Below are positions 1 through 9,563 of a stretch of 64,000 bases of DNA, one piece after another. The DNA comes from Oscillospiraceae bacterium (GTDB lineage: Bacteria > Bacillota > Clostridia > Oscillospirales > Ruminococcaceae), in contig JAGHIE010000001.1 in assembly GCA_017887325.1 (NCBI GenBank), forward strand, positions 209,989 to 273,988, in the 5' to 3' direction. The notes below the pieces were generated by a model, which made no database searches, was not told the origin of the DNA, and saw only the letters and a list, made by a program, of their open reading frames with translations. Position 1 is the stretch's first letter, and each line of letters begins with the position of its first letter. A program made the translations under genes and the position numbers.

Positions 1-248
1 TCTAACTTATATACAACAAGATTTTGTTGTATACCAAGCAGGGCGATACTTATTTTTAAATTATCAACGCTTGAGGTGTCATAAACATTTTTAGGGTTTG
101 GCTCTAATAAATCAAATTTAATATGTTCGATTTTATCTGATACCATAGCTTCCTGTAATTGTTTATTTAAAGATGATACATCAAATGTGTTATTTGCTTG
201 TTCTAATGTAGGTTTTGTCATAGGTCTTAAATTACTTTTATATTCCAT
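1..248 (-). CDS. ParB-like partition protein, N-terminal part (cut by window edge)
   Basis: The reading frame starts at an ATG (246-248) with AAGGAG about 10 bases upstream and stays open to the window edge, giving about 82 residues. After a 35-residue basic leader it reads IEHIKFDLLEPNPKNVYD followed by a conserved 'SI.LLGIQQNLVV' stretch, the pattern of the ParB/Srx (ParB_N) domain. ParB proteins bind centromere sites and, with ParA, segregate plasmids or integrated elements. It lies 55 bases downstream of the ParA gene on the same strand, so the two form a parAB operon. The C-terminal DNA-binding part is outside the window. Family assignment is good; exact function is inferred from context. 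Confidence 0.75.
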   Translation of the reverse strand, partial: MEYKSNLRPMTKPTLEQANNTFDVSSLNKQLQEAMVSDKIEHIKFDLLEPNPKNVYDTSSVDNLKISIALLGIQQNLVVYKL

Positions 249-303
249 AATATATACACTCCTTAAAATAGAAAAGTTTGTATTCATTATGACTACAAAC
301 TTT

Positions 304-1092
304 TTAATGATTTATTATTTTTTCCACTACTGCTCTATATGAAGCACCTGCTTCACTATTTTTATTTAAAATAGATATTTTACCGTTTAATACACTATCT
401 GCAACTTCTGTATGGTTAGGTACTGGTAAATCAAACACCATATTAGGATAACTTTGTTTAATTAATGAAAAAGTTTCTTTGTGTGAATTTCTGCTTTTAT
501 TATGTAAAGTCACAAGAATGCCCACTATATATTTTTCTATTTCTTCTGTATTTTTAATTGTCATTAATGTTTTTAACATTAAATTGACTTTTTCATATGA
601 TATGTAGTCAGCTTGTACTGGTATTATTAATTTATCACAAGCAAGTAATATATTGTGTACTAACAAATCAAAACCATTAGGACAATCAATAACAATATAA
701 TCAAATTGTTTAAATATGTCTTTATCTAATATATTTTTAAATATTGTTGTTGGTTGGTTTGATGTAGCAATTATAGTGATAATATTTTTTATCATTTGAT
801 TTGAAGGAATAAATGAAATATTTTTATATATAGGACTTTGGCGAATACAAACATCAATACTAAACATTTCTGTATCGGATATTTCTTGTGATATTAAATC
901 ATAAATTGTAGGTTTTCTATCTTGTTCATACCCTAACCACTTAGATAAATCGTTTTGCATATCGAAATCAAGACAGCAAATTTTATAACCTTTATCAGCA
1001 AGTCCGACAGCTACATTCATTGATGTAGTTGTTTTTGCACAGCCACCTTTTTGATTATCAATAACTATTATTTGTGTTTTTTTGTTTACCAT
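304..1092 (-). CDS. ParA family partition ATPase
   Basis: A 262-residue protein with the deviant Walker A motif KGGCAKTT (residues 15-22), the A' region CLDFDMQND near residue 45 and the Walker B-like YIVIDCP near residue 133. This is the MinD/ParA fold; it uses ATP to move or position DNA through ParB. It is short and lacks an N-terminal HTH, like type Ib ParA of mobile elements. It sits between an upstream integrase and a downstream parB on the same strand, as in an integrated plasmid or ICE. A repeat-rich stretch just upstream (1124-1161) is a candidate centromere or operator. Confidence 0.9.
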   Translation of the reverse strand: MVNKKTQIIVIDNQKGGCAKTTTSMNVAVGLADKGYKICCLDFDMQNDLSKWLGYEQDRKPTIYDLISQEISDTEMFSIDVCIRQSPIYKNISFIPSNQMIKNIITIIATSNQPTTIFKNILDKDIFKQFDYIVIDCPNGFDLLVHNILLACDKLIIPVQADYISYEKVNLMLKTLMTIKNTEEIEKYIVGILVTLHNKSRNSHKETFSLIKQSYPNMVFDLPVPNHTEVADSVLNGKISILNKNSEAGASYRAVVEKIINH

Positions 1093-1123
1093 ATTTTTAA
1101 CTTCCTTTCGTTTTTAAAATAAA

Positions 1124-1161
1124 TAATGCGTATTCAATTTGAACACGCATTAACACGCATT
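1124..1161. promoter_or_regulatory. Candidate centromere/operator repeats upstream of parA
   Basis: An imperfect inverted repeat (AATGCGTATTCAA / TTGAACACGCATT, one mismatch) is followed directly by a second AACACGCATT. Read on the minus strand this gives AATGCGTGTT twice plus one inverted copy, about 35 bases upstream of the parA start. Such repeats next to type Ib parA genes usually serve as partition site and autoregulatory operator. The function here is inferred. Confidence 0.4.
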
Positions 1162-1216
1162 CTGCATAATAGATATGGTTTAAATATTTAAATTTAAATA
1201 CCTAAAACATATTTAC

Positions 1217-1245
1217 TAAAAAAGATAAGCCGTTAGCTTATCTTT
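1217..1245 (-). terminator. Rho-independent terminator of the integrase gene
   Basis: A perfect 10-bp stem (AAAGATAAGC / GCTTATCTTT) with a 5-base loop is followed on the minus strand by six T. The stem begins inside the last codons of the integrase gene, so parA probably has its own promoter. Confidence 0.75.
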
Positions 1246-2137
1246 GATTAAGATTATATATCTCATTTTTAAAGCTACAAAAGTTTTCAAGTATTTCATT
1301 ACCAAGTAAAGTTATTTGTTTTTTCAAATGTTCGTTTTGTGATTGAACATATCTGTCCAACATAAAACTTGCACTTGTGTGTCCTAATAAACAAGCAATA
1401 GCTTTGGGGTCTGCACCACATTCTAGCAATCTTGTAGCAAAAGTATGTCTACAGATGTGATTTGTAAGTTGTGGTATATTAGTTGATTTTCTTAATCTTA
1501 AATATGTTTTCCTTAAAACAATTTCTGTAATAGGAGTTCCTTTTGTAGTATTAAAAATATATTTGTTATATCTCGGTTGTGTTTCTATGATAGCTCTTGC
1601 TATTGGTATTAACGGAACATCTCTAATTCCTGCAAGAGATTTACTTTTTTTTATTTTAATTGAATATTTTTTTCTATCATAATCTTCCCATTTTAAATTA
1701 ATTAATTCCATTCTTCTCAATCCTGTATTTAATAGAAAAATAATAAGGTGACCATATTTATCCTCCATACAGGCTTTTTCTAATTTTTTTTGTTCATCAA
1801 TGGTTAGTGCGTTGATTTCTTTTTGATGAGCAGATTTTGGAATATATAATTCAAATGTTTGTGGCAGTTGAATATATCCATTGGTATGAGCTTTTTTAAG
1901 TGATTGAATTAACACTATTCTAACTTTATTTATGCTTGATTTTGAAAAACCATTATATGACATCTTATTAAGAACAGCTTGACATTGTAGTTCATTCATA
2001 TTCTGCAATTCTAGTGTTTCATCAATTAAGTTTACAATTTTCTTTATTGCCCATTCATAATTATTAAATGTTTTTTCTCCAACTTTTTGTTTAGCATATT
2101 CTACCAACCATATATTTAACCAATCATTGAACTTCAT
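1238..2137 (-). CDS. Tyrosine recombinase (integrase) of a tRNA-Lys-integrated element
   Basis: A 299-residue phage-type integrase. The N-terminal SAM-like core-binding region (about 1-95) is followed by the catalytic domain with Arg141 (TGLRRMELINLKW), the HxxR box at 227-230 (HICR), LGHTS with His253 and the nucleophile Tyr263 (DRYV). It catalyses site-specific integration and excision. The start ATG has AGGAGG upstream. It is the last gene of the left element and lies about 100 bases from a truncated tRNA-Lys 3' end, the usual arrangement of an integrase next to its own att site. Confidence 0.92.
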   Translation of the reverse strand: MKFNDWLNIWLVEYAKQKVGEKTFNNYEWAIKKIVNLIDETLELQNMNELQCQAVLNKMSYNGFSKSSINKVRIVLIQSLKKAHTNGYIQLPQTFELYIPKSAHQKEINALTIDEQKKLEKACMEDKYGHLIIFLLNTGLRRMELINLKWEDYDRKKYSIKIKKSKSLAGIRDVPLIPIARAIIETQPRYNKYIFNTTKGTPITEIVLRKTYLRLRKSTNIPQLTNHICRHTFATRLLECGADPKAIACLLGHTSASFMLDRYVQSQNEHLKKQITLLGNEILENFCSFKNEIYNLNQR

Positions 2138-2242
2138 TATTCAAATCCTCCTTAAATAGTATTATTTAATTTTAATATATTTTCAAATTAAATAAAAGCA
2201 TTTAAAATAATGAAAATTAAAATTAACAAAAAGAACACTTAA

Positions 2243-2287
2243 CTTTTAATCAAAGGGTCCGGAGTTCGAATCTCCGGTGGCTCACCA
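2243..2287 (+). other. Truncated tRNA-Lys(TTT) 3' half, attachment site of the left element
   Basis: The stretch contains the anticodon loop CTTTTAA, variable region AGGGTC, a perfect T-arm (CCGGA GTTCGAA TCTCCGG), the 3' acceptor strand TGGCTCA and CCA. The 5' side of the anticodon stem does not pair (CTTAA where TTTGA is needed), and no D-arm or 5' acceptor lies upstream. So identity begins in the anticodon loop, as at an att junction left by integration into a tRNA. The intact tRNA-Lys is expected at the other element end, left of position 1. Confidence 0.82.
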
Positions 2288-2288
2288 C

Positions 2289-2320
2289 AAAAGCAATGTA
2301 GATATCTACATTGCTTTTTT
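2289..2320 (+). terminator. Terminator behind the tRNA-Lys remnant
   Basis: A perfect inverted repeat (AAGCAATGTAGAT / ATCTACATTGCTT) with a run of T follows the CCA of the tRNA remnant directly. It is presumably the original host terminator of the tRNA gene. Confidence 0.85.
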
Positions 2321-2435
2321 ACTATAAAATTTCTGTTTTGAAGTAAATTTTATAAAATCTTTTTGGTTGTAAGAAATGCACAAATATGTTGAATGTATAT
2401 TGAATATTTTTTACACATAGATTTTACAAAATCTA

Positions 2436-2467
2436 TTGCAAAATGGGAATTCATATGGTATTATAAT
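2436..2467 (+). promoter_or_regulatory. Promoter of the S10 superoperon
   Basis: TTGCAA (2436-2441) is followed after 17 bases by TATTAT (2459-2464), overlapping an even better TATAAT at 2462-2467. Transcription would start near 2471-2474, leaving a leader of about 310 bases before rpsJ. Confidence 0.65.
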
Positions 2468-2469
2468 TC

Positions 2470-2690
2470 TTGCGTGACTGCAACAGATATGCGATGAAGC
2501 GAAAGGTTGCCACAATTGAGTGGGTTTTTTCGTGGAGTATGTCCGATTTTAAACCGGGCGACCAATTTTAAACACTATTGTATGACTAGCAATATCCCTG
2601 TATATTTTTACAGATGTGATTGCAATGATGTTGTATGATTTTTGCCTACCCGGAAAAACAAATGATGTTTTTTCGGATTTTTATTGTAAC
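2470..2690 (+). ncRNA. rpsJ (S10 operon) leader with attenuator-like hairpin
   Basis: The untranslated leader is unusually GC-containing for this genome and has several self-complementary blocks. It ends in a terminator-like hairpin (CCGGAAAAACA / TGTTTTTTCGG, 2650-2676) followed by ATTTTTATT. S10 operons in bacteria are commonly autoregulated by L4 through leader attenuation or translation block; that this leader does so is inference. From 2690 to the rpsJ start no further gene is seen. Confidence 0.55.
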
Positions 2691-2779
2691 GATATGAAAC
2701 ACCCGGCAATGTGTTTTAAGTTTGAGTCGAACCCCCTATAAAACTTATTTGCTTATATAAAAAGAAGGAGGCGACGACA

Positions 2780-3091
2780 GTGGCAGTCAAAGAAAAAATC
2801 AGAATCAGATTGAAAAGTTATGATCACTCTTTAATCGATGCTGCAGCAGTTAAAATTGTTGAAACAGCAAAAAGAACAGGTGCTAGAGTAAGTGGTCCAA
2901 TCCCACTACCAACACAAAAAGAAATCGTAACAATTCTACGTGCTGTTCATAAATACAAAGATAGCCGTGAACAATTTGAAATGAGAACACACAAAAGACT
3001 AATTGATATCCTAAGACCGTCTGCTAAGACAGTTGAGGCTCTACAAGGTCTTGAACTTCCTGCTGGTGTAGATTTAGAAATTAAATTATAA
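2780..3091 (+). CDS. rpsJ: 30S ribosomal protein S10
   Basis: A 103-residue protein beginning [18 protein letters not shown], with the typical SGPIPLPT loop and C-terminal DLEIKL. S10 belongs to the 30S head and, as NusE, to antitermination complexes. It starts at GTG with AAGGAGG 9 bases upstream. First gene of the superoperon, behind the long leader. Confidence 0.98.
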   Translation: MAVKEKIRIRLKSYDHSLIDAAAVKIVETAKRTGARVSGPIPLPTQKEIVTILRAVHKYKDSREQFEMRTHKRLIDILRPSAKTVEALQGLELPAGVDLEIKL

Positions 3092-3162
3092 TTTCAGTTG
3101 AGATTTGCACGAACAGGTCATGTTGGTGAAAACCAACCAATAACCTATAAGGAGGTAGCAAT

Positions 3163-3798
3163 ATGAAAAATGCTATTATCGGAAAGAAAATCGGTATGAC
3201 TCAGATTTTCGACGAAAGTGGAAAAGTTATCCCAGTAACAGTTGTTGAAGCTGGCCCTTGCGTAGTTGTTCAAAAGAAAACTATTGAAAACGATGGCTAC
3301 AATGCTTTACAAGTAGGTTTCGGCGATATGAAACCACAAAGAGTAAACAAACCACAAAAAGGTCACTTTGCAAAAGGTGATGTGGCTCCAAAAAGAACTT
3401 TAAAAGAGTTCAAATTTGATGATTGCGACGCTTTAAACGTTGGTGACATTATTAAAGCTGACGTATTTGCTGCTGGAGACATCGTTGATGTTTGCGGTAC
3501 AAGTAAAGGTAAAGGTTACGCTGGTACTGTTAAGCGTTATAACAACGCTACATTAAAAGCTACTCACGGTACTGGTCCAGTTGCAAGACATGCAGGTTCT
3601 ATGGGTGCTTGTTCTGACCCTTCAAGAATCTTCAAAGGTAAAAAAATGCCAGGTCACATGGGTGCTGAAACTGTTACAGTTCAAAATTTAGAAATCGTAA
3701 AAGTTGATGCAGAAAATAATCTAATCGCTATTAAAGGTGCTATTCCAGGTCCTAAAAAAGGTACTGTTACAATAGCTTCTAGCGTTAAGAAAGCTTAA
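3163..3798 (+). CDS. rplC: 50S ribosomal protein L3
   Basis: A 211-residue protein starting [20 protein letters not shown], with the long central loop [16 protein letters not shown] that reaches the peptidyl-transferase centre. Full length for the family. ATG follows AAGGAGG. Its stop codon abuts the short upstream extension of the rplD frame, so translation is probably coupled to L4. Confidence 0.98.
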   Translation: MKNAIIGKKIGMTQIFDESGKVIPVTVVEAGPCVVVQKKTIENDGYNALQVGFGDMKPQRVNKPQKGHFAKGDVAPKRTLKEFKFDDCDALNVGDIIKADVFAAGDIVDVCGTSKGKGYAGTVKRYNNATLKATHGTGPVARHAGSMGACSDPSRIFKGKKMPGHMGAETVTVQNLEIVKVDAENNLIAIKGAIPGPKKGTVTIASSVKKA

Positions 3799-3815
3799 TG
3801 GAAGGAGGAAGCAAT

Positions 3816-4439
3816 ATGCCAAAAGTACAAGTTTTAGATATGAACGGCGCTAAGGTAAATGAAATCGAATTAGCTGATGCTATCTTCGGTATCGAACCAA
3901 ACGCAGTTGTTATGCATGCGGCAGTTGTGAACTACCTTGCAAATCAACGTCAAGGTACACAATCTACTTTAACTCGTACAGAAGTACGTGGTGGTGGTCG
4001 TAAGCCTTGGAGACAAAAAGGAACAGGTCATGCAAGACAAGGTTCTATTCGTGCTCCACAATGGCGTCACGGTGGTGTTGCTTTAGGTCCAAAACCTCGT
4101 GATTACAGCTACTCCTTAAACAAAAAAGTTAAGAGATTAGCATTAAAATCTGCTTTATCTAGCAAAGTTTTAGATAACGGTTTAGTAGTTGTTGACAACT
4201 TCGCTGTTGAAAACTACAAAACAAAAGCAGTAGTAAATTCTTTAAAAGCTTTAAATGTTAACAAAAAAGCATTAATCGTTATGCCAGAAGTTGACAACAA
4301 AGTTATCAAATCTGCAAACAACATTCCAGGTGTTAAAACTACATTAGTAAACACATTGAATGTATACGACATCTTAAATCACGACAACATGGTTGTGACA
4401 GTAGATGCTGTTAAGAAAATTGAGGAGGTGTACGCATAA
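3816..4439 (+). CDS. rplD: 50S ribosomal protein L4
   Basis: The start chosen is ATG at 3816 ([11 protein letters not shown]), 207 residues, because GGAGG lies 7 bases upstream. The frame opens 18 bases earlier at an ATG overlapping the rplC stop, but that would place the ribosome-binding site inside the gene. The basic loop [20 protein letters not shown] is diagnostic. L4 lines the exit tunnel and in many bacteria represses the S10 operon. Confidence 0.97.
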   Translation: MPKVQVLDMNGAKVNEIELADAIFGIEPNAVVMHAAVVNYLANQRQGTQSTLTRTEVRGGGRKPWRQKGTGHARQGSIRAPQWRHGGVALGPKPRDYSYSLNKKVKRLALKSALSSKVLDNGLVVVDNFAVENYKTKAVVNSLKALNVNKKALIVMPEVDNKVIKSANNIPGVKTTLVNTLNVYDILNHDNMVVTVDAVKKIEEVYA

Positions 4440-4735
4440 TGACTAAAGTTGCTCAAGACATTATCATTAAGCCTATCATCACTGAGAATTCTATGGAAGG
4501 TCTTGGTTTAAAAAAATACACCTTCAAAGTTGCAAAAGATTCTAACAAAGTTGAAATTGCAAAAGCTTGTGAACAACTTTTCGGCGTTAAAGTTGCAAAA
4601 GTAAACACAATGAATGTTCGTGGCCGTTTCAAAAGAATGGGTAGAGCAGAAGGTTACAAACCAAACTGGAAAAAAGCTATCATTACTTTAACAGAAGATT
4701 CAAAAACAATCGAATTCTTCGAAGGTATGTTCTAA
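4439..4735 (+). CDS. rplW: 50S ribosomal protein L23
   Basis: A 98-residue protein with the family signature IIIKPIITENSM and VRGRFKRMGRAEGYKPNWKK. L23 sits at the tunnel exit and docks trigger factor and SRP. The ATG overlaps the last base of the rplD stop (TAATG), indicating translational coupling. Confidence 0.97.
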   Translation: MTKVAQDIIIKPIITENSMEGLGLKKYTFKVAKDSNKVEIAKACEQLFGVKVAKVNTMNVRGRFKRMGRAEGYKPNWKKAIITLTEDSKTIEFFEGMF

Positions 4736-4764
4736 TCTAGCTTTTAACAGAAAGTTTCTTCCAT

Positions 4765-4815
4765 TTGAGAGGGTTTTGCCTCTCAGGTGATGTATGAAAA
4801 GTATTAGTACTTTTC
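4765..4815 (+). other. Two hairpins in the rplW-rplB spacer
   Basis: TGAGAGG / CCTCTCA (4766-4785) and GAAAAGTA / TACTTTTC (4796-4815) form two consecutive stem-loops without a T-run. They probably act in mRNA processing or in adjusting expression of the downstream genes rather than in termination. Confidence 0.4.
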
Positions 4816-4846
4816 GCTAAACCGAATTTAAGGAGAGTGAAACGTA

Positions 4847-5680
4847 ATGGCTATTAAGTCTTACAAACCAACCACTGCTTCTAGACGTCAAATGACAGTT
4901 ACAGATTACAGTGGTTTATCTAAAGTTGCTCCTGAAAAAAGTCTTTTACAACCATTAAAGAAAAATTCAGGTCGTAACAGCTACGGTAGAATCACAGTTA
5001 GACATCGTGGCGGCGGTAATAGAAGAAAATACCGTGTAATAGATTTCAAAAGAGATAAAGTTGGCATGAACGCTACAGTATTAACATTAGAATACGATCC
5101 AAACCGTTCAGCTCACATTGCTCTTGTACAATATGAAGACGGAGAAAAAAGATACATTGTTGCTCCAAACGAATTAAAAGTTGGCGATGTAATTCGCTCA
5201 GGTGCTGACGCTGATATCAAACCAGGTAACGCTTTACCAATGGTTAATATCCCAGTAGGTACATTCATTCACAACATTGAATTATACCCAGGCAAAGGTG
5301 CTCAATTAGTTCGTGCAGCTGGTAACATGGCTCAACTTATGGCTAAAGAAGGCAAATATGCTTTAATTAGATTACCATCAGGCGAGTTAAGAAACGTTCC
5401 AGTTGAATGTATGGCAACAGTTGGTCAAGTTGGTAACACTGACCATGAAAACGTTAATATCGGTAAAGCTGGTAAAAAACGTCACATGGGTTGGAGACCT
5501 ACAGTTCGTGGTTCTGTTATGAACCCTTGCGATCACCCACACGGTGGTGGTGAAGGTAAATCACCAATCGGTCGTCCAGGACCAGTTACTCCTTGGGGTA
5601 AACCAACACTTGGTTACAAAACTCGTGCTAAACATCATCGCTCCGATAAATTTATCGTAAAACGCAGAAATGCTAAGTAG
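4847..5680 (+). CDS. rplB: 50S ribosomal protein L2
   Basis: A 277-residue protein of normal length. It contains [20 protein letters not shown] near the N-terminus and the C-terminal [21 protein letters not shown] stretch, including the conserved histidine near the peptidyl-transferase centre. ATG follows AAGGAGA. It is preceded by the two-hairpin spacer. Confidence 0.98.
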   Translation: MAIKSYKPTTASRRQMTVTDYSGLSKVAPEKSLLQPLKKNSGRNSYGRITVRHRGGGNRRKYRVIDFKRDKVGMNATVLTLEYDPNRSAHIALVQYEDGEKRYIVAPNELKVGDVIRSGADADIKPGNALPMVNIPVGTFIHNIELYPGKGAQLVRAAGNMAQLMAKEGKYALIRLPSGELRNVPVECMATVGQVGNTDHENVNIGKAGKKRHMGWRPTVRGSVMNPCDHPHGGGEGKSPIGRPGPVTPWGKPTLGYKTRAKHHRSDKFIVKRRNAK

Positions 5681-5702
5681 TTCGAAAGGAGGCAGATGAA
5701 TT

Positions 5703-5987
5703 ATGGGTAGAAGCATTAAGAAAGGGCCTTTCGTTCAACCGGTCCTATTAAAAAGAGTATTAGAAATGAATGAAGCAGGCGAGAAAAAGGTTTTGAAGAC
5801 TTGGAGCCGTGCATCCACTATCTTCCCTGATTTCGTTGGTCATACATTCGCAGTACATGATGGACGCAAACACGTTCCAGTATATGTTACAGAGGATATG
5901 GTAGGTCATAAATTAGGAGAATTCGCTCCAACAAGAACCTACAAAGGACATGCTGGATCAAAAACATCAAACAATGGTAAGAAATAG
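5703..5987 (+). CDS. rpsS: 30S ribosomal protein S19
   Basis: A 94-residue protein beginning [19 protein letters not shown] and containing [20 protein letters not shown]19 binds 16S rRNA in the head with S13. ATG is preceded by AAAGGAGG. Standard position between rplB and rplV. Confidence 0.98.
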   Translation: MGRSIKKGPFVQPVLLKRVLEMNEAGEKKVLKTWSRASTIFPDFVGHTFAVHDGRKHVPVYVTEDMVGHKLGEFAPTRTYKGHAGSKTSNNGKK

Positions 5988-6006
5988 GCCGGAAGGAGGA
6001 TTTTAA

Positions 6007-6342
6007 ATGGAAGCAAAAGCACATTTAAGATATGTCCGTATCGCACCTAGAAAAGTTAAAATAGTTTTAGACTTAATCAGAGGTAAAGACGCTAAACTTG
6101 CGATGGCAATCTTAAAACAAACACCAAAGGCTGCTAGTGAGCACCTTGAAAAACTTCTAAAATCGGCCGTAGCGAATGCGGAAAACAATCACGGTATGGA
6201 TAAAGATAATCTATACGTTGCTGAATGTTTCGTTTGTCCTGGTCCAATTTTAAAAAGAATTAGACCAAGAGCACAAGGCCGTGCGTTCCGTGTTCTTAAA
6301 AGAACATCTCATATAACAATTGTTCTTAAAGAAAAGGAATAA
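6007..6342 (+). CDS. rplV: 50S ribosomal protein L22
   Basis: A 111-residue protein starting [20 protein letters not shown], with the beta-hairpin tail [19 protein letters not shown] that lines the exit tunnel and is a known macrolide-resistance region. Full length, strong GGAAGGAGG ribosome-binding site. Confidence 0.98.
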   Translation: MEAKAHLRYVRIAPRKVKIVLDLIRGKDAKLAMAILKQTPKAASEHLEKLLKSAVANAENNHGMDKDNLYVAECFVCPGPILKRIRPRAQGRAFRVLKRTSHITIVLKEKE

Positions 6343-6362
6343 GCTGAAAGAGGAGGTAAACT

Positions 6363-7079
6363 ATGGGACAAAAAGTAAACCCACATGGTATTAGAGTGGG
6401 CGTTATTAAAGACTGGGATTCCCGCTGGTTTGCGAATGATAACGCTTTCGGCGATACTTTAGTTGAAGACTATAAAGTACGTAAGTTCTTGAAAAAGACT
6501 TTATATGCTGCTGGCGTTCCACGCATCGAAATCGAGCGTGATGCAGAAAGAGTAAGAATCCACATTCACTGCGCTAAACCAGGTTTAGTTATCGGTAAAG
6601 GCGGAGCTGAAATCGAAAAATTAAAAGCGCAACTAACAAAAATGGTTGCTGGAAATAAACAAGTTTTAATCAACATCGTTGAAGTAAAACAACCTGACTT
6701 ATCTGCTACATTAGTAGCTGAAAACATTGCAGCTCAATTAGAAAGACGTGTATCTTTCAGAAGAGCTATGAAACAAGCTATTGGACGTACAATGAGACTT
6801 GGTGCTAAAGGTATCAAAACTCGTGTTTCTGGTCGTTTAGGCGGAGCTGAAATCGCTAGAGCTGAAGACTACCATGAAGGTACAATTCCACTACAAACAT
6901 TAAGAGCTGACATTGACTATGGTTTTGCTGAAGCAGACACAACATATGGTAAATTAGGCGTTAAAGTTTGGATTTATAAAGGCGAAGTTTTAAAAGGAGA
7001 TATCGCTAAAGCTAGAGCTAGAATGGATGCTCCTAAAAACAATCGTAGAAGACCTCGTAAGGAAGGAGGAAGTAAATAA
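6363..7079 (+). CDS. rpsC: 30S ribosomal protein S3
   Basis: A 238-residue protein with [20 protein letters not shown] at the start and a KH domain bearing [15 protein letters not shown] near residues 76-90. S3 forms part of the mRNA entry helicase with S4 and S5. Its stop overlaps the rplP ATG (TAATG). Confidence 0.98.
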   Translation: MGQKVNPHGIRVGVIKDWDSRWFANDNAFGDTLVEDYKVRKFLKKTLYAAGVPRIEIERDAERVRIHIHCAKPGLVIGKGGAEIEKLKAQLTKMVAGNKQVLINIVEVKQPDLSATLVAENIAAQLERRVSFRRAMKQAIGRTMRLGAKGIKTRVSGRLGGAEIARAEDYHEGTIPLQTLRADIDYGFAEADTTYGKLGVKVWIYKGEVLKGDIAKARARMDAPKNNRRRPRKEGGSK

Positions 7080-7504
7080 TGTTATTACCAAAAAGAGTAA
7101 AATTCCGTCGTCAACAACGCGGAAGAATGAAAGGTAAAGCTACTCGTGGTAACTTTGTAAGCCACGGTCAGTATGGTATCCAAGCATTGGAACCAGCATG
7201 GATTACTTCCAACCAAATTGAGGCTGCTCGTATTGCTATGACTCGTTACATCAAACGTGGCGGTCAAGTTTGGATCAAAATATTCCCTGATAAACCGGTA
7301 ACAGAACAACCTGCTGAAACTCGAATGGGTAAAGGTAAAGGTTCACCAGAATATTGGGTAGCAGTAGTTAAACCAGGCAGAGTAATGTTCGAAATCGCTG
7401 GCGTTTCTGAAGAAGTAGCTAGAGAAGCGATGAGACTTGCTATGCACAAACTTCCAATCAAATGTAAGTTTGTAACTAAAGAAGAGACAGGTGGTGAGCA
7501 ATAA
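7079..7504 (+). CDS. rplP: 50S ribosomal protein L16
   Basis: A 141-residue protein with [17 protein letters not shown] and [18 protein letters not shown], typical of L16, which organises the A-site of the 50S. The start overlaps the rpsC stop by one base, and its own stop overlaps the rpmC ATG: a translationally coupled series. Confidence 0.98.
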   Translation: MLLPKRVKFRRQQRGRMKGKATRGNFVSHGQYGIQALEPAWITSNQIEAARIAMTRYIKRGGQVWIKIFPDKPVTEQPAETRMGKGKGSPEYWVAVVKPGRVMFEIAGVSEEVAREAMRLAMHKLPIKCKFVTKEETGGEQ

Positions 7505-7704
7505 TGAAAAATAACGAAATAAGAGAAATGTCACTTGTTGAATTAAATCAAAAATTATCTGATTTAAAAGCTGAGTTATTTAATCTTCGTTTCCAATTAG
7601 CTGTAAATCAACTCGATAATCCTATGAGAATTAAAGCAGTGAAAAAAGATATTGCTCGCATCAACACTGTTATTCGTGAAATCGAATTAAAAGAGCAACA
7701 ATAG
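7504..7704 (+). CDS. rpmC: 50S ribosomal protein L29
   Basis: A 66-residue helical-hairpin protein ([19 protein letters not shown] ... [10 protein letters not shown]). L29 lies near the tunnel exit beside L23. The start overlaps the rplP stop codon. Confidence 0.96.
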   Translation: MKNNEIREMSLVELNQKLSDLKAELFNLRFQLAVNQLDNPMRIKAVKKDIARINTVIREIELKEQQ

Positions 7705-7723
7705 GAAGGGAGAGTTTTAAACT

Positions 7724-7978
7724 ATGGAAAGAAACCTCAGAAAAACTAGGGTTGGTACCGTAGTCAGCGATAAAATGGATAAAACAATTGTTGTATCAAT
7801 TGCTGACAATGTTAGACATCCCCTTTACAAAAAAATTATTAAACGCACAATTAAACTAAAAGCACATGACGAACAAAACGCATGTGGTATTGGTGATAGA
7901 GTGTTAATTATGGAAACTCGTCCATTGTCAAAAGACAAACGTTGGAGAGTAGTAGAAATCATCGAAAAAGCAAAATAG
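7724..7978 (+). CDS. rpsQ: 30S ribosomal protein S17
   Basis: An 84-residue OB-fold protein with [19 protein letters not shown] and [17 protein letters not shown], matching S17, a primary 16S rRNA-binding protein. Last gene of the S10 block before the spc block. Confidence 0.97.
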   Translation: MERNLRKTRVGTVVSDKMDKTIVVSIADNVRHPLYKKIIKRTIKLKAHDEQNACGIGDRVLIMETRPLSKDKRWRVVEIIEKAK

Positions 7979-8038
7979 TATTTTTCGTTTCGGAGAATTT
8001 AAAATATTTTGTTGTAAGGCCGAAAGGAGGAACGCACT

Positions 8039-8407
8039 GTGATACAAATGCAAACATACCTAAAGGTAGCTGACAACACAGGTGCTAAAGAATTAATGTG
8101 TATCCGTGTGTTAGGTGGTTCCCGTAGAAGGTACGCTAACATAGGTGACGTTGTTGTAGCTTCAGTTAAAAAAGCTGCACCAGGTGGCGTTGTTAAAAAA
8201 GGCGATGTTGTTAAAGCAGTAATCGTTCGTTCAGCAAAAGGTTTACGTCGTGAAGATGGTTCTTACATCCGTTTCGACGAAAACGCTGCTGTAATTATAA
8301 GAGAAGATAAAAACCCAAGGGGCACCCGTATTTTTGGCCCGGTAGCTAGAGAACTTCGTGATAAAGAATATATGAAGATCTTATCTCTTGCACCGGAAGT
8401 GCTTTAA
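8039..8407 (+). CDS. rplN: 50S ribosomal protein L14
   Basis: A 122-residue protein ([49 protein letters not shown]). It starts at GTG with AAAGGAGG 8 bases upstream. L14 sits at the subunit interface. Opens the spc block after a 60-base spacer. Confidence 0.98.
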   Translation: MIQMQTYLKVADNTGAKELMCIRVLGGSRRRYANIGDVVVASVKKAAPGGVVKKGDVVKAVIVRSAKGLRREDGSYIRFDENAAVIIREDKNPRGTRIFGPVARELRDKEYMKILSLAPEVL

Positions 8408-8423
8408 TGGAGGTGCGTGAAGT

Positions 8424-8744
8424 ATGAATAAATTACACGTAAAAACTGGCGATAACGTAATGATTATCTCTGGTAAAGATAAAGGTAAAACTGGTAAAGT
8501 TTTAGAAGTTAGCCCAAAAGAAGGTAAAGTTATTGTTGAAGGTTTAAATATCGTAACAAAACACATGAAACCAAGAAGAATGGGTGAACAAGGCGGTATA
8601 GTTAAAGCAGAAGGTGCTTTATACGCTTGTAAAGTTATGCCAGTATGTCCAAAATGTGGCAAAGCTACAAGAGTTGGACATGTAGAAAAAGATGGCAAAA
8701 AAGTACGCGTTTGCAAACATGCTAATTGCGGCGAAACATTTTAA
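8424..8744 (+). CDS. rplX: 50S ribosomal protein L24
   Basis: A 106-residue protein with an N-terminal KOW motif ([19 protein letters not shown]) that nucleates 50S assembly. The C-terminus carries four cysteines ([11 protein letters not shown] ... CKHANCGE), the usual zinc-like tail of Firmicute L24. Confidence 0.97.
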   Translation: MNKLHVKTGDNVMIISGKDKGKTGKVLEVSPKEGKVIVEGLNIVTKHMKPRRMGEQGGIVKAEGALYACKVMPVCPKCGKATRVGHVEKDGKKVRVCKHANCGETF

Positions 8745-8760
8745 GTAAGGAGAGAACAGT

Positions 8761-9303
8761 ATGGCAGCAAGATTAAAAGAATTTTACAAAACTGAAGTTG
8801 CTCCAGCTTTAATGAAAAAGTTTGAGTACAAAAGTGTCATGCAAATTCCGAAGCTTGATAAAATCGTCGTAAACGTTGCTTGCGGCGAAGCAGCAGGTAA
8901 TTCAAAAATGATGGAAGCTGTTGTTGGCGATTTGGCTAAAATCACTGGTCAAAAACCAGTTATTTGCCGCGCTAGAAAATCAGTTGCTAACTTCAAACTT
9001 CGTGAAGGTATGCCAATCGGCGCGAAAGTAACACTTCGTGACGAAATGATGTACGAATTCTTGGACCGCTTCTTTAACGTTGCGCTTCCACGTGTTCGTG
9101 ATTTCAGAGGAATTAATGCTAACTCTTTTGACGGTAGAGGTAACTACTCTGTTGGTCTAAAAGAACAATTAATCTTCCCAGAAATCGAATATGATAAAAT
9201 AGATAAATTACGTGGTATGGATATTTCATTCATTACTACAGCTAAAACAGATGAAGAAGCTCGTGAGTTATTAACACTTATGGGTGCACCATTTGCAAAA
9301 TAA
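8761..9303 (+). CDS. rplE: 50S ribosomal protein L5
   Basis: A 180-residue protein with [38 protein letters not shown] and the C-terminal [20 protein letters not shown]5 binds 5S rRNA and contacts the P-site tRNA. Normal length; GGAGA site upstream. Confidence 0.98.
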   Translation: MAARLKEFYKTEVAPALMKKFEYKSVMQIPKLDKIVVNVACGEAAGNSKMMEAVVGDLAKITGQKPVICRARKSVANFKLREGMPIGAKVTLRDEMMYEFLDRFFNVALPRVRDFRGINANSFDGRGNYSVGLKEQLIFPEIEYDKIDKLRGMDISFITTAKTDEEARELLTLMGAPFAK

Positions 9304-9318
9304 GGGAGGAAATAGAAT

Positions 9319-9504
9319 ATGGCTAAAAAGTCTATGATTGCTAAACAGCAAAGAGAGCCTAAGTTTTCTACCCGTGCATACAACAGATGTAAAATATGTG
9401 GTAGACCACACGCTTACTTAAGAAAATATGGCATCTGTCGTATTTGTTTTAGAGAACTTGCTTACAAAGGACAAATTCCTGGAGTTAAAAAGGCTAGCTG
9501 GTAA
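9319..9504 (+). CDS. rpsZ: 30S ribosomal protein S14, zinc-binding type Z
   Basis: A 61-residue protein with two CxxC pairs (CKICGR ... CRICFRE) that hold zinc, the short type-Z form of S14 common in Firmicutes. Located between rplE and rpsH as usual. Often named rpsN; no second, zinc-free copy occurs in this window. Confidence 0.96.
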   Translation: MAKKSMIAKQQREPKFSTRAYNRCKICGRPHAYLRKYGICRICFRELAYKGQIPGVKKASW

Positions 9505-9563
9505 AACTGAATATTTAAGATATATTCAAAGTTATCCAGCGTGAGCATAAGGAGGTTGACGAA

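Noticed and set aside
2243..2287. Complete tRNA-Lys gene
   Set aside because: The 5' acceptor strand and D-arm are missing and the anticodon stem does not pair.
3798..3815. Upstream start for L4 (six extra residues)
   Set aside because: It would put the GGAGG site inside the gene; ATG 3816 has proper spacing.
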